Shown: positions 1-9,356 of the stretch, in pieces | How the letters are laid out: the number at the start of each line of letters is the position of its first letter | Position numbering within the stretch: the stretch's first letter is position 1 | Source of the DNA: Cellvibrio sp. PSBB023 | GTDB lineage: Bacteria > Pseudomonadota > Gammaproteobacteria > Pseudomonadales > Cellvibrionaceae | DNA: 64,000 nt | Reading direction: 5' to 3' | Assembly (NCBI RefSeq): GCF_002007605.1 | Contig: NZ_CP019799.1 | Location: 1,054,001 to 1,118,000, forward strand | Program-made: the position numbers and the translations under genes | Notes under the pieces: generated by a model | The model's input: the letters and a program-made list of their open reading frames with translations, nothing else | Told to the model about the DNA's origin: nothing | Database searches by the model: none

Positions 1-245
1 GCTTGCTGCAAGCCCGCGCCATTGAAAATTTGAGCTACGTGATTGGTGTCAATCGCGTTGGTATGGATGAGGCCGCTCAGCACTATGCGGGCGACTCCAG
101 CGTTTACACGGCGGCCGGTGAACTGATCGCCACCAGCCAGGAGGCCGGAGTATTGGTTGTCGAGCTGTTTGCCGGGCAACTGCAGGATTATCGCGAGCGT
201 TTCCCTGCATATTTGGATGCGGACAACTTTGAGTTGCGCCATTAA
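1..245 (+). CDS. Carbon-nitrogen hydrolase (omega-amidase type), C-terminal part
   Basis: This is the 3' end of a gene that begins before the window; about 80 residues remain. The visible segment LQARAIENLSYVIGVNRVG followed by HYAGDSSV matches the C-terminal part of nitrilase-superfamily amidases of the YafV/omega-amidase branch, where ARAxEN and a GxS segment line the final strands. Members hydrolyse omega-amides such as 2-oxoglutaramate. The catalytic Glu-Lys-Cys triad cannot be checked because it lies outside the window. The next gene starts 20 bases downstream on the same strand, so the two may be co-transcribed. Confidence 0.75.
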   Translation, partial: LLQARAIENLSYVIGVNRVGMDEAAQHYAGDSSVYTAAGELIATSQEAGVLVVELFAGQLQDYRERFPAYLDADNFELRH

Positions 246-265
246 TTTTTTATCGGGAGGTCTGT

Positions 266-1165
266 ATGGCAAAAGGTTTTGGCGACAAGCTGGTGATAGC
301 GATTTCGTCGCGCGCGCTGTTCAATCTTGATGATAGCCATCAGGTCTATATCAAGGATGGCCTGGCGGCCTACGCACAATACCAAATCGACCACGAAGAT
401 GAAGTTTTGCCGCCGGGTGATGCCTTTCCAATGGTTAAGAAGTTACTGCGTTTGAATGAGCGCCTCGGCGGTGAGCCACGGGTAGAGGTCATTTTGTTAT
501 CGCGTAACAGCGCGGACACAGGCTTGCGCGTCTTCAATTCTATTGAACACTACGGGCTCAAAATCAGCCGTGCGGCATTTTGTGGTGGCACTTCTCCCTA
601 TCGTTACGCCTCGGCGTTCGGCTGTCATCTATTCCTTTCAACCGAGCCTGATGACGTGCGCCAAGCCTTGGATCACGGTATGGCGGCAGCGACGTTGATT
701 GCCTCCAAGCCGCAGGTGGAAAATGAAGATGAACTGCGTTTTGCATTTGATGGTGACGCGGTTATTTTCTCGGATGAAGCGGAGCAGGTTTACAAGCTAC
801 AAGGTTTATCGGCTTTTACTGAAAGTGAGAAAGCGGCGGCAAAAGAACCGCTCAGTGGTGGCCCGTTTAAGCAGTTTTTGTCTGCCCTGCAGGGGCTGCA
901 AGCGGAGTTTGGCGAGAATTGCCCGATTCGTACCGCGTTGGTAACGGCTCGCTCGGCGCCGGCCCATGAACGGGTTATCCGTACCTTGCGTGCCTGGAAC
1001 ATCCGGATTGATGAATCCCTGTTCTTGGGTGGCCTGGCAAAAGGCACTTTTTTAAAGGCCTACGGTGCAGATGTATTTTTTGATGATCAAAAAATGCACT
1101 GCGAATCGGCGCGGGAGCATGTGGCGACAGGGCATGTGCCCCACGGCATCGCCAATCGTCCTTAG
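266..1165 (+). CDS. Cytosolic 5'-nucleotidase (NT5C1-like)
   Basis: The 299-residue product matches the bacterial 5'-nucleotidase family related to animal cytosolic nucleotidase I. These enzymes dephosphorylate nucleoside 5'-monophosphates in the cytoplasm. Supporting segments are VIAISSRALFNLDD near the N-terminus, VEVILLSRNSADTGLRVFNSI around residue 80 with the Ser/Asn phosphate-binding positions, CGGTSPYRY around 107, and LFLGGLAKG plus VFFDDQ near the end, the last being the acidic metal-binding loop of HAD-like folds. A GGGAGG ribosome site at 255-260 supports the start. Length is normal. It follows the amidase gene closely; no regulatory site is obvious between them. Confidence 0.85.
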   Translation: MAKGFGDKLVIAISSRALFNLDDSHQVYIKDGLAAYAQYQIDHEDEVLPPGDAFPMVKKLLRLNERLGGEPRVEVILLSRNSADTGLRVFNSIEHYGLKISRAAFCGGTSPYRYASAFGCHLFLSTEPDDVRQALDHGMAAATLIASKPQVENEDELRFAFDGDAVIFSDEAEQVYKLQGLSAFTESEKAAAKEPLSGGPFKQFLSALQGLQAEFGENCPIRTALVTARSAPAHERVIRTLRAWNIRIDESLFLGGLAKGTFLKAYGADVFFDDQKMHCESAREHVATGHVPHGIANRP

Positions 1166-1353
1166 CTTGTGCTTTGTATGTTCGATATAGCCAATATTGG
1201 CTGTTTTACCCCTAAATTCGATCATTTTTGTAATATTAGGTGGCAAGTCACTTTGAATTTGGTGGATATAGTCTAAAGTTGTAAAAAGATTCGTTTGGCG
1301 CAAAATTAATAATTCCAAGCGAAAGGTCGCGGTATCTACTATTCTTTAAGTGA

Positions 1354-2427
<1,074 letters not shown>

Positions 2428-2436
2428 GCAGCGACC

Positions 2437-2467
2437 AAAAAACCGGGCTAAATGCCCGGTTTTTTTA
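2437..2467 (+). terminator. Rho-independent terminator after cysB
   Basis: CCGGGC (2443-2448) and GCCCGG (2454-2459) form a stem with a 5-base loop, preceded by six A and followed by a run of T. It would end cysB transcription and isolate the operon that follows. Confidence 0.9.
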
Positions 2468-2573
2468 TAATTAAAATCAGATAGTTATCGTTTAATCTTA
2501 ATGTCACATCTCGTCTTTTGTCGGTCACTCAAGCCCGTTCTGTGCATAACATCCCATTTATTTATTCACAAAA

Positions 2574-2647
2574 ACTTGTACAAATAATTTGCTTTGTACA
2601 GGTTTATGAATTAAAACTTATACAAGATTAACTAATTGTATAGGTTT
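2574..2647 (+). promoter_or_regulatory. MerR-type promoter and tandem TTGTACA operator region
   Basis: Two related segments, 2574-2605 and 2616-2647, repeat with a 42-bp offset, close to four helical turns. Each carries an element like CTTGTACAA followed by one like TTGTACAGGTTT. TTGTAC (2594-2599) and TATACA (2619-2624) make a -35/-10 pair separated by 19 bp, the over-long spacer typical of promoters controlled by MerR-family regulators. The ATG of the first operon gene is at 2651. A MerR gene lies two genes downstream, so autoregulation is a reasonable inference. That this exact regulator binds here is not shown. Confidence 0.7.
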
Positions 2648-2650
2648 CCC

Positions 2651-3610
2651 ATGAGCAAGATTCCCGTTGGTGTCAGCCAGTGCCTGTTGGGTGAACAAGT
2701 GCGATTTGACGGTGGTCACAAGCGCAGCCGCTATCTGACTGATGTACTTTCCAGCTTTATCGAGTTCCGCCCCGTGTGCCCCGAAGTTGCTATTGGCCTG
2801 GGTGTCCCGCGCAAGCCAATTCGATTGATGGTGATGGGGGAGGAGACCCGCGTTGTGGGAGTAGCAGACCCCAGTCTGGATGTAACGGATGCACTTGTGG
2901 CACAGGCAGAATTGGCAGTGCAACAAATGCCGGATATTTGCGGCTATGTATTTATGCAGAACTCACCCAGTTGCGGTGTGTTTGGCATGAAGCGCTATCG
3001 CACCAATGGTTACACCATGGATGCCAAAGGCAGAGGTGCCTATGCCAAGCGCTTTATGGAACTTATGCCTTACCTGCCAGTTGAAGAGGCAGGGCGATTA
3101 AACGATGCAGGGCTGCGCGAGAATTTCCTGACGCGGGTATTTGCATTCCATGATTTTAAAACCCACCTCGCACAAGCCCCTACAGCCAAAAAACTGATTG
3201 CGTTTTATTCGCGCTACAAATACCAGGTTATGGCTCACCACGTGCCCAGTTATTTTGAAATAGGGCGCTTTTTATCCAACCTTGCAGGGCGCGATATCGA
3301 GAGCTGTCGCGATCAGTTTTTCCAGTTATTTATGGCGGCGTTGTCGCACCATGCAACCCGGAAGGGCAACACCAATGCCATGATGCATTTACGTGGCTAT
3401 CTCAAAGACATTCTCAGCACTCAGGATAAGCAAGAGCTGTCGCAGCTTATCGATTCCTACAAAGCGGGCATGGTGCCTCTGGTGGTGCCTTTAACGCTGT
3501 TAAAACATCATCTCCTTAAACTGGATAACCCTTATCTAAAAGCACAAACCTTCTGGTCACCACATCCGGAACAGTTGGGTTTGCGTAATTACATTGTTGA
3601 GAATGTTTAA
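2651..3610 (+). CDS. DUF523 and DUF1722 domain-containing protein (YbgA-like)
   Basis: The 319-residue product has an N-terminal DUF523 domain (MSKIPVGVSQCLLGEQVRFDGG onwards, with the paired-cysteine region QNSPSCGVFGMKRY around residues 103-116). A C-terminal DUF1722 domain follows (LIAFYSRYKYQVMAHH onwards). The E. coli homologue of the second domain, YbgA, is encoded next to phr, and the same association is seen here with phrB three genes downstream. The biochemical function is not established; a role in repair or stress tolerance is inferred from context. The start at 2651 is preferred over 2636 because MSKIPVG aligns with family N-termini. The gene sits directly behind the MerR-type promoter. 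Confidence 0.85.
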   Translation: MSKIPVGVSQCLLGEQVRFDGGHKRSRYLTDVLSSFIEFRPVCPEVAIGLGVPRKPIRLMVMGEETRVVGVADPSLDVTDALVAQAELAVQQMPDICGYVFMQNSPSCGVFGMKRYRTNGYTMDAKGRGAYAKRFMELMPYLPVEEAGRLNDAGLRENFLTRVFAFHDFKTHLAQAPTAKKLIAFYSRYKYQVMAHHVPSYFEIGRFLSNLAGRDIESCRDQFFQLFMAALSHHATRKGNTNAMMHLRGYLKDILSTQDKQELSQLIDSYKAGMVPLVVPLTLLKHHLLKLDNPYLKAQTFWSPHPEQLGLRNYIVENV

Positions 3611-3612
3611 CG

Positions 3613-4529
3613 ATGAATGACCTTGAAGTCTTGGTAGGCGACGACGAAAACCCGAACGACGAATTGGTACCTATTCGCGAAATTTCCCGTGTGACTGGCG
3701 TGAACACAGTGACCTTGCGCGCGTGGGAGCGGCGTTATGGTTTGTTGATTCCACAGCGCACCAGTAAGGGCCATAGATTGTATAGCCGTGCAGACATTGA
3801 TCGCGTGAAAGAAATTCAATTATGGCTGGGGCGCGGCTTGGCTATTAGCAAAGTAAAAGCATTACTTGCCAGCCAAACACTGGAATCCCTTGAGCAGGTG
3901 GTTGATTCCAATTGGGTGCAACTGGCGCAGCAGGTTCACAGTGCAATCAATAGTTTTCAGCGCAAATTATTGGAGCGATTGATGGCTGATACGCTCGCAC
4001 TCTATCCGGCAGACATGGTGGCTGATTATTTATTTTTGCCCTTGCTGGCGGATTTACAAGGCAACGAACCTGGCATGGCAGCGCGGCGTGCATTTTTTTC
4101 GCAGCTGACATTGGAGATGCTATTGGAGTCACAGGGCAGGCAGCGGCAGTCAGCCACGGGGCACGGGTTTTGTTGCTGTCTGCAACAGAACAAGAGCATC
4201 CATTGCTTGCCAACCTGTTTGGTTACAGTTTGCTAATCAATCAGCATCCTGTTGAATATTTGGGGTATTTGAACCCGCGTGAAGCATTGCTGGCTTGTCA
4301 GGCGCTTGATGCAAAAATAGTCGTGATTATCGGCTACAGCAGCATGAATGCCGCAGACTTACAACTACACTTAACCCACTGGCAGGAAAAATCTGCTGTG
4401 CCAGTTGTACTCCTGGGCGAAGTTGCTGCGGCTTATCCTGTGCTCGATGTGGCGCCACAACAAAAGGTAGCCCTGTGCAGTAACCAGCAACAGGCGGTGA
4501 CTTACATTAATCAATTTCTGAATGGATGA
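3613..4529 (+). pseudogene. MerR-family regulator, reading frame interrupted at a T7 run
   Basis: The first frame (3613-4236) encodes a MerR helix-turn-helix domain: residues about 17-70 hold EISRVTGVNTVTLRAWERRYGL and GHRLYSRADIDRV. After the T run at 4093-4099 its sequence stops looking like the family and ends at 4236. A second frame continues to 4529 with an alternating strand/helix pattern (ARVLLLSATEQEH, YSLLINQHPVEYLGY, AKIVVIIGYSS, VPVVLLGE) like the C-terminal cobalamin-type Rossmann domain of CarH/LitR regulators. Inserting one T, or a -1 slip, in the T run joins the two into a protein of about 305 residues. The axial-ligand-like His is present, but the acidic and Gly positions of the ExHxxG motif are not, so B12 binding is doubtful. 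A sequencing error, real inactivation or productive slippage are all possible. Confidence 0.75.
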
Positions 4530-4538
4530 TTCGTCGTT

Positions 4539-4973
4539 ATGGCGTCAACAGTTCCACAAAAAGTGCGCACCCTGTATCTGCGCTTCGATAAAAAAATACT
4601 TAACACTATACCCGAGATTTACAGTGAGGATATTCAATTCCGCGATCCCTTGCATGCTGTCAATGGGCTCCAGAATCTCACCGACTATTTCAATGGCATG
4701 ATGGAAGATTTGCTCGAATGTCGTTTTGAATTTCACCACTCGCTGGAATCCATGGAGCGAGGTGAAGCGATTTTATTTTGGACCATGCATTATCGGCACA
4801 AAAAAATTGCTGGGGGAAAACAATTGGAACTCAGTGGCAACAGTCATTTATTGTTTAACGACAAAGTTTATTATCACCGCGATTATTTTGATGCAGGCGC
4901 CATGCTGTACGAGCATTTGCCTTTGCTAGGTGCTGCCATTCGCTACGTGAAAAAGCGCATAGGTGCCAAATGA
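4539..4973 (+). CDS. Nuclear transport factor 2 (NTF2)-like family protein
   Basis: The 144-residue product has the NTF2/SnoaL-like cone fold signature: a helical start (VRTLYLRFDKKILNTIPEIYSEDIQFRDPLH) followed by FHHSLESMERGEAILFWTMHYRH and a final YYHRDYFDAGAMLYEHLPLL. Such proteins are small binding domains or enzymes, and members of this subgroup are often encoded beside photolyase and lipid-modifying genes. The substrate is unknown. It begins 9 bases after the merR frame and its stop overlaps the phrB start (ATGA), so translation of the two is probably coupled. Confidence 0.75.
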   Translation: MASTVPQKVRTLYLRFDKKILNTIPEIYSEDIQFRDPLHAVNGLQNLTDYFNGMMEDLLECRFEFHHSLESMERGEAILFWTMHYRHKKIAGGKQLELSGNSHLLFNDKVYYHRDYFDAGAMLYEHLPLLGAAIRYVKKRIGAK

Positions 4974-6391
4974 CAGCACTTGTCTGGTTACGGCATGACT
5001 TGCGTTTGCGCGACAATCCCGCGCTATTCAAAGCGGCTGCGCTGGAGGAGGGTGTTGTTGCTGTCTATGTGCATTGCGATGCGTACGTGCGCCTGCATGA
5101 TCAATCCGCAGCACAGCGCGATTTTATTCGCCGCCACTTGCATATTTTGCGCACAGATCTGGCAGAACTGAATATCCCATTATTGGTGAGTCGGTTGGAA
5201 AAACCGGCGCAAATTGCGCCTGAAATCTTGCACCTTGCGCAGAGCTTGAATGCCGGGCACTGTTTTTTCAATGCAGAATATCCAGTGAATGAATTAAATC
5301 GTGATATGGCGGTAAATCAGTTACTGCGCGAGCAAGGTATTGCGGTAAAGCGTTGTCATGACCGCTGCATAGTGCCACCGGGAATGGTGCGCAATGGTCA
5401 GGGCGAGCCTTACAAAGTCTTTACGGCGTTTAAAAAGAAATGGCTGCACACGGTTATGCCCTTATCGTTAACGCCTTTGGACTTGCCTTTATGCCAAGCA
5501 GCTGATCCGGCGGTTAATGGTTGTACCCCTGAGGCGATTGATCAGTTATTTTCTGCCCATGAATTGCGTGACTTGTCCGTCCTCTGGCCTGCCGGTGAGC
5601 AGGAAGCCTATGCTCGGTTAGACGAATTTATTGCCCATAGCCTTACAGGGTATCTCGATCAACGCGATTATCCTGCTATCGAAGGCACATCCACATTGTC
5701 GCCTTATTTTGCGGTGGGCTCGCTGTCGCCGCGACAAGCCTTATCTGCAGTATTGGCCTACACCTACGGTGACTGGAGTGGCAATGCCGGTGCCGCTTGT
5801 TGGATTAGCGAATTAATCTGGCGCGAGTTTTATCAGCATGTGGTGGTGGATTATCCGCAAGTCTGTAAACGCAAAGCCATGCAAGCTCACACCGAGGCAT
5901 TTCCCTGGCAAAAAGATACTGGCTTATTTGATGCCTGGTGCAAGGGCATGACAGGCATTCCCATTGTAGATGCCGCTATGCGTCAGTTGAATACAACAGG
6001 TTGGATGCACAATCGCCTGCGCATGATTGTTGCTATGTTTCTCACTAAAAATTGTCAAATCGATTGGCGCTGGGGCGAACAGTATTTTATGTCGCAGCTG
6101 ATTGATGGTGACTTTGCTGCTAACAATGGCGGTTGGCAATGGAGCGCTTCTACCGGTACCGATGCTGCACCTTACTTTCGTATTTTTAATCCCTGTAGCC
6201 AATCAGAGCGCTTTGATCCAACGGGTGAATTTATTCGTAAGTGGGTACCAGAAATAGCGCATTTATCAACAAAAGACATTCACAGTCCGCCACTGCAAAG
6301 TGGTTATCCACGGCCAATTGTGGATTTGTCAGAAAGTCGTAAAGCGACTATCGCGCTGTTCAAAAATTTGCAGCCCTACACCACAACCTAG
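4970..6391 (+). CDS. phrB: Deoxyribodipyrimidine photolyase (class I CPD photolyase)
   Basis: PhrB uses blue light to split cyclobutane pyrimidine dimers in DNA, with FAD as the catalytic cofactor and an antenna pigment in the N-terminal domain. The 473-residue length fits class I enzymes. The N-terminal alpha/beta domain starts TALVWLRHDLRLRDNPAL. The FAD domain is clear from WISELIWREFYQHVV, MHNRLRMIVAMFLTKN, and NNGGWQWSASTGTDAAPYFR with IFNP after it. The start codon overlaps the preceding stop. Its place within a MerR-governed block of membrane-lipid genes suggests a shared response to light or singlet oxygen. Confidence 0.96.
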   Translation: MTALVWLRHDLRLRDNPALFKAAALEEGVVAVYVHCDAYVRLHDQSAAQRDFIRRHLHILRTDLAELNIPLLVSRLEKPAQIAPEILHLAQSLNAGHCFFNAEYPVNELNRDMAVNQLLREQGIAVKRCHDRCIVPPGMVRNGQGEPYKVFTAFKKKWLHTVMPLSLTPLDLPLCQAADPAVNGCTPEAIDQLFSAHELRDLSVLWPAGEQEAYARLDEFIAHSLTGYLDQRDYPAIEGTSTLSPYFAVGSLSPRQALSAVLAYTYGDWSGNAGAACWISELIWREFYQHVVVDYPQVCKRKAMQAHTEAFPWQKDTGLFDAWCKGMTGIPIVDAAMRQLNTTGWMHNRLRMIVAMFLTKNCQIDWRWGEQYFMSQLIDGDFAANNGGWQWSASTGTDAAPYFRIFNPCSQSERFDPTGEFIRKWVPEIAHLSTKDIHSPPLQSGYPRPIVDLSESRKATIALFKNLQPYTTT

Positions 6392-6400
6392 AGCCATGTT

Positions 6401-7171
6401 ATGACCGCTATTGCTGATCAACGTACCATTTTGGTGACTGGCGCATCCAGCGGAATCGGGCGCGATTTGGCGCGTTATTATTTAGCTCAGGGCGATAAGG
6501 TTTTGGTATTGGCGCGTTCGGCTGACAGCTTGGCTGAACTGGGGACAGTGTATCCGGGAAATTGCATTGCTGTGCCTGTTGATTTGTCAAATGACGCGGA
6601 TTGCTTGCGCGCTGCGAGCATTATTGCGCAGCACACAGATCATTTGGATATCGCTATTTTAAATGCAGGCACCTGCGAGTACGTGGATGTTGATCGGTTT
6701 TCCATGGAACCTTTTGATAAGGTGATGGCGATTAACTGGCGTGGCACCTTGAACAGTGTGCAGTTTTGCCTGCCCTTGCTGCGCAAACGCAAAGGGACAC
6801 AGCTAGTTGGTGTATCCAGTATGGCTAGTATTTTGCCCATGCCGCGCTCACAAGCTTATGGGGCATCCAAAGCGGCACTGGAGTATGTGTTTAATTCGTT
6901 GCGGGTTGATTTGGTGAACGACGGGATTGATATTTCTATTGTGCGCCCTGGGTTTGTCAAAACCCCCTTAACGGCGCGCAACGATTTCCCCATGCCATTT
7001 GCGATTGATAGTGAAACAGCGGTTAAAAAAATAGTGCAGGGTATTGCTGCGCGTAAATGGATTATCGCATTTCCCTGGCAACTGGTTTGGTTGATGAATA
7101 CAGTTGCTTGTCTGCCATTAAAATGGCAGACAGTACTTTTGCAAAAACTATCACGCAATTCATCTCCTTAA
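6401..7171 (+). CDS. SDR family NAD(P)-dependent oxidoreductase
   Basis: A classical short-chain dehydrogenase of 256 residues. The cofactor motif GASSGIG is near residues 15-21, NAG is present in the central strand, and the catalytic Ser and YxxxK are seen as SSMAS and YGASK. It starts 9 bases after phrB. Homologous SDRs recur in photolyase/CFA-synthase clusters and are thought to act on membrane lipids or stress products, but the substrate cannot be read from sequence. The C-terminal hydrophobic stretch (IIAFPWQLVWLMNTVACLP) suggests membrane association. Confidence 0.88.
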   Translation: MTAIADQRTILVTGASSGIGRDLARYYLAQGDKVLVLARSADSLAELGTVYPGNCIAVPVDLSNDADCLRAASIIAQHTDHLDIAILNAGTCEYVDVDRFSMEPFDKVMAINWRGTLNSVQFCLPLLRKRKGTQLVGVSSMASILPMPRSQAYGASKAALEYVFNSLRVDLVNDGIDISIVRPGFVKTPLTARNDFPMPFAIDSETAVKKIVQGIAARKWIIAFPWQLVWLMNTVACLPLKWQTVLLQKLSRNSSP

Positions 7172-7226
7172 CTGATGGCAGTCAGAATGAGCCTGAATTC
7201 ATAACACTTAACAACAGAGTAGATCG

Positions 7227-8495
7227 ATGTCATCAGTGGTAAGGAAAAAAATTGCAGTAATCGGCAGTGGTATTAGTGGACTGCTTAGCGCGTATTTATT
7301 GGCGCGTCGACATGACGTGAGTGTTTATGAGGCCGCGAGTGTAATAGGTGGGCATACTGCCACTAAAACAGTCACTGTGGCGGGTGAAGACTTTGCTGTG
7401 GACACCGGTTTTATTGTATTCAATAACCGCACTTACCCCAATTTTATTAAATTGCTTGAGCAGTTGAATGTGCCGTATCAGCCAACCGATATGGGCTTCA
7501 GTGTGTGCTGTCGCGCTACTCAATTTGAGTACAGTGGCACATCAATCAATGGTGTCTTTGCCCAGCGTAAAAATATTTTCAGCATTGCACATTGGCGCAT
7601 GTTGAATGAGATTGTTCGTTTTAACAAAGCCTGCACCCAACTTTATCAGGCGGATACTATTCCCGCAGGCGTAACTCTAGGTGACTATTTGCAGGCACAG
7701 GGTTACAGCGAGCGCTTTCGTCGTTTTTACATACTGCCCATGGTATCGGCTATTTGGTCTTCCGGTCTGGAAACCGCAGCGGCAATGCCATTGGTATTTT
7801 TTGTTCGCTTCTTTCATAACCACGGTCTACTCACCATTACCCAACAGCCCCAGTGGTACACCATCAAAGGTGGCTCGCATCAATACCTGGCGCCGTTGAC
7901 CCAGAGCTACAGCGATAAGATTTATACCGACTGCGCAATCAGTGCGGTACGGCGAACTGACGAGGGTGTTGTGCTCACCAGTGCCAGATTTGGCGACCAG
8001 TTATTTGATGAGGTTATTTTTGCTTGCCATAGCGATCAGGCGCTTAAATTATTGGCAGACCCAAGCGCTGCCGAGTACGACATACTCTCGGCTATTCCCT
8101 ATAAGGAGAACGATGTTGTCCTGCACAGCGATACGCGATTCTTGCCAGCATCAACGCGCGCTTGGGCCAGTTGGAATTATTTGCTGTTGGATCACACAGA
8201 GGATTCAACCGCACTGACATACAACATGAACATCTTGCAGCGGTTAAAAGCTCCTGTGACATTTTGCGTATCTGTGAATGCCGGGGAGGGAATTGACGCG
8301 CAAAAAATATATGGCCGTTATCGCTACAGTCATCCCATGTTTACTCTTGAGTCCATCGCCGCCCAAGCGCGTTGGTCGGAAATCAGTGGTGTTAATCGAA
8401 CACATTTTTGCGGTGCTTATTGGCGCAATGGTTTCCACGAAGACGGTGTGGTTTCCGCGATACGTGTAGCGCAATCACTCGGGGAAATCTGGTGA
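7227..8495 (+). CDS. NAD(P)/FAD-dependent oxidoreductase (amine-oxidase-like fold)
   Basis: The 422-residue product starts with a dinucleotide-binding motif (KKIAVIGSGISGLLSAYLL, residues about 8-26) followed by the acidic end of the second strand (VSVYEA) and the GGHTAT segment of the amine oxidase/phytoene desaturase superfamily. It ends with HFCGAYWRNGFHEDGVVSAI, the FAD-contacting C-terminal signature. Related proteins are encoded next to DUF1365 and cyclopropane-synthase-like genes in many proteobacteria and are proposed lipid desaturases or oxidases. A fatty-acyl substrate here is an inference from neighbours. Confidence 0.88.
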   Translation: MSSVVRKKIAVIGSGISGLLSAYLLARRHDVSVYEAASVIGGHTATKTVTVAGEDFAVDTGFIVFNNRTYPNFIKLLEQLNVPYQPTDMGFSVCCRATQFEYSGTSINGVFAQRKNIFSIAHWRMLNEIVRFNKACTQLYQADTIPAGVTLGDYLQAQGYSERFRRFYILPMVSAIWSSGLETAAAMPLVFFVRFFHNHGLLTITQQPQWYTIKGGSHQYLAPLTQSYSDKIYTDCAISAVRRTDEGVVLTSARFGDQLFDEVIFACHSDQALKLLADPSAAEYDILSAIPYKENDVVLHSDTRFLPASTRAWASWNYLLLDHTEDSTALTYNMNILQRLKAPVTFCVSVNAGEGIDAQKIYGRYRYSHPMFTLESIAAQARWSEISGVNRTHFCGAYWRNGFHEDGVVSAIRVAQSLGEIW

Positions 8496-8498
8496 TGA

Positions 8499-9356
8499 GT
8501 GCCCATCATCCCGGCGGGTGTCGCGGCTATGCATAGCGCTATTTATCAAGGCAATTTACGCCACAGGCGCTTTCATCCAAAGCGCCATGAATTTACCTAC
8601 AGCTCCACGTTGTTTTATATCGATTTGGATGAGTTATCGACATTATTTTCGGGTATCCGTGGTTGGTCACTTAACCGCAGGAATCTTGGAAGCTTTTGGC
8701 GTAAGGATTATTTAGGCGATCCCCAAATACCATTGAAAGATGCCGTGCGTAACAAAGTGCAGGAATTGATGGGGTACTGCCCGGCAGGACCGGTACGTAT
8801 GCTGACTAACCTGCGTATTTGGGGTTTTTGTTTTAATCCGGTCACGCTCTATTATGTGTTTGAGGTGGACGCGGACTGCCCCAGCGTTATTCTTGCAGAG
8901 GTCAATAATACCCCCTGGAATGAACGCCATTGTTATTTGGTTCGTTGCGATAGCCATACCGGAAAAACAAAAACTGATTTTGAAAAACAATTTCATGTGT
9001 CGCCCTTTAATCCATTGGCGATGCGCTATCACTGGGTGAGCAGTAACCCTGGCGAACACTTATTAGTGCACATGGAAAATCACGACCTGCCAGTGGCAGC
9101 AACGGCAGATGGAGAGCAGGATGTTGTGTGTCATATGGATGCAACACTCAGCCTGAAACGTCATGATTGGTCTGCCAATCTGTTAACACGATTATTGTGG
9201 TTACAACCCTGGGCGGCGGTAAAAGTACCATTCGCTATATATTGGCAAGCCGCTCGCCTCTTTTTTAAAGGTGCTCCCGTGTATTCGCACCAGACACTAA
9301 ATCCTTTGCACACTGACACCAGTGTAGAACTTAAAACGACAGGGGAAAAACCGTGA
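8499..9356 (+). CDS. DUF1365 domain-containing protein
   Basis: The 285-residue product belongs to DUF1365: AIYQGNLRHRRFHPKRHEF at the N-terminus, RMLTNLRIWGFCFNPVTLYYVF in the centre, and LAEVNNTPWNERHCYLV with the family's conserved Asn/Trp residues. The family has no established activity but co-occurs strongly with the flanking FAD oxidoreductase and CFA synthase-like genes, implying a role in the same lipid modification. The start used is a GTG just after the previous stop; an ATG at 8529 gives an N-terminus closer to the family and may be the true start. The end overlaps the next gene. Confidence 0.85.
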   Translation: MPIIPAGVAAMHSAIYQGNLRHRRFHPKRHEFTYSSTLFYIDLDELSTLFSGIRGWSLNRRNLGSFWRKDYLGDPQIPLKDAVRNKVQELMGYCPAGPVRMLTNLRIWGFCFNPVTLYYVFEVDADCPSVILAEVNNTPWNERHCYLVRCDSHTGKTKTDFEKQFHVSPFNPLAMRYHWVSSNPGEHLLVHMENHDLPVAATADGEQDVVCHMDATLSLKRHDWSANLLTRLLWLQPWAAVKVPFAIYWQAARLFFKGAPVYSHQTLNPLHTDTSVELKTTGEKP

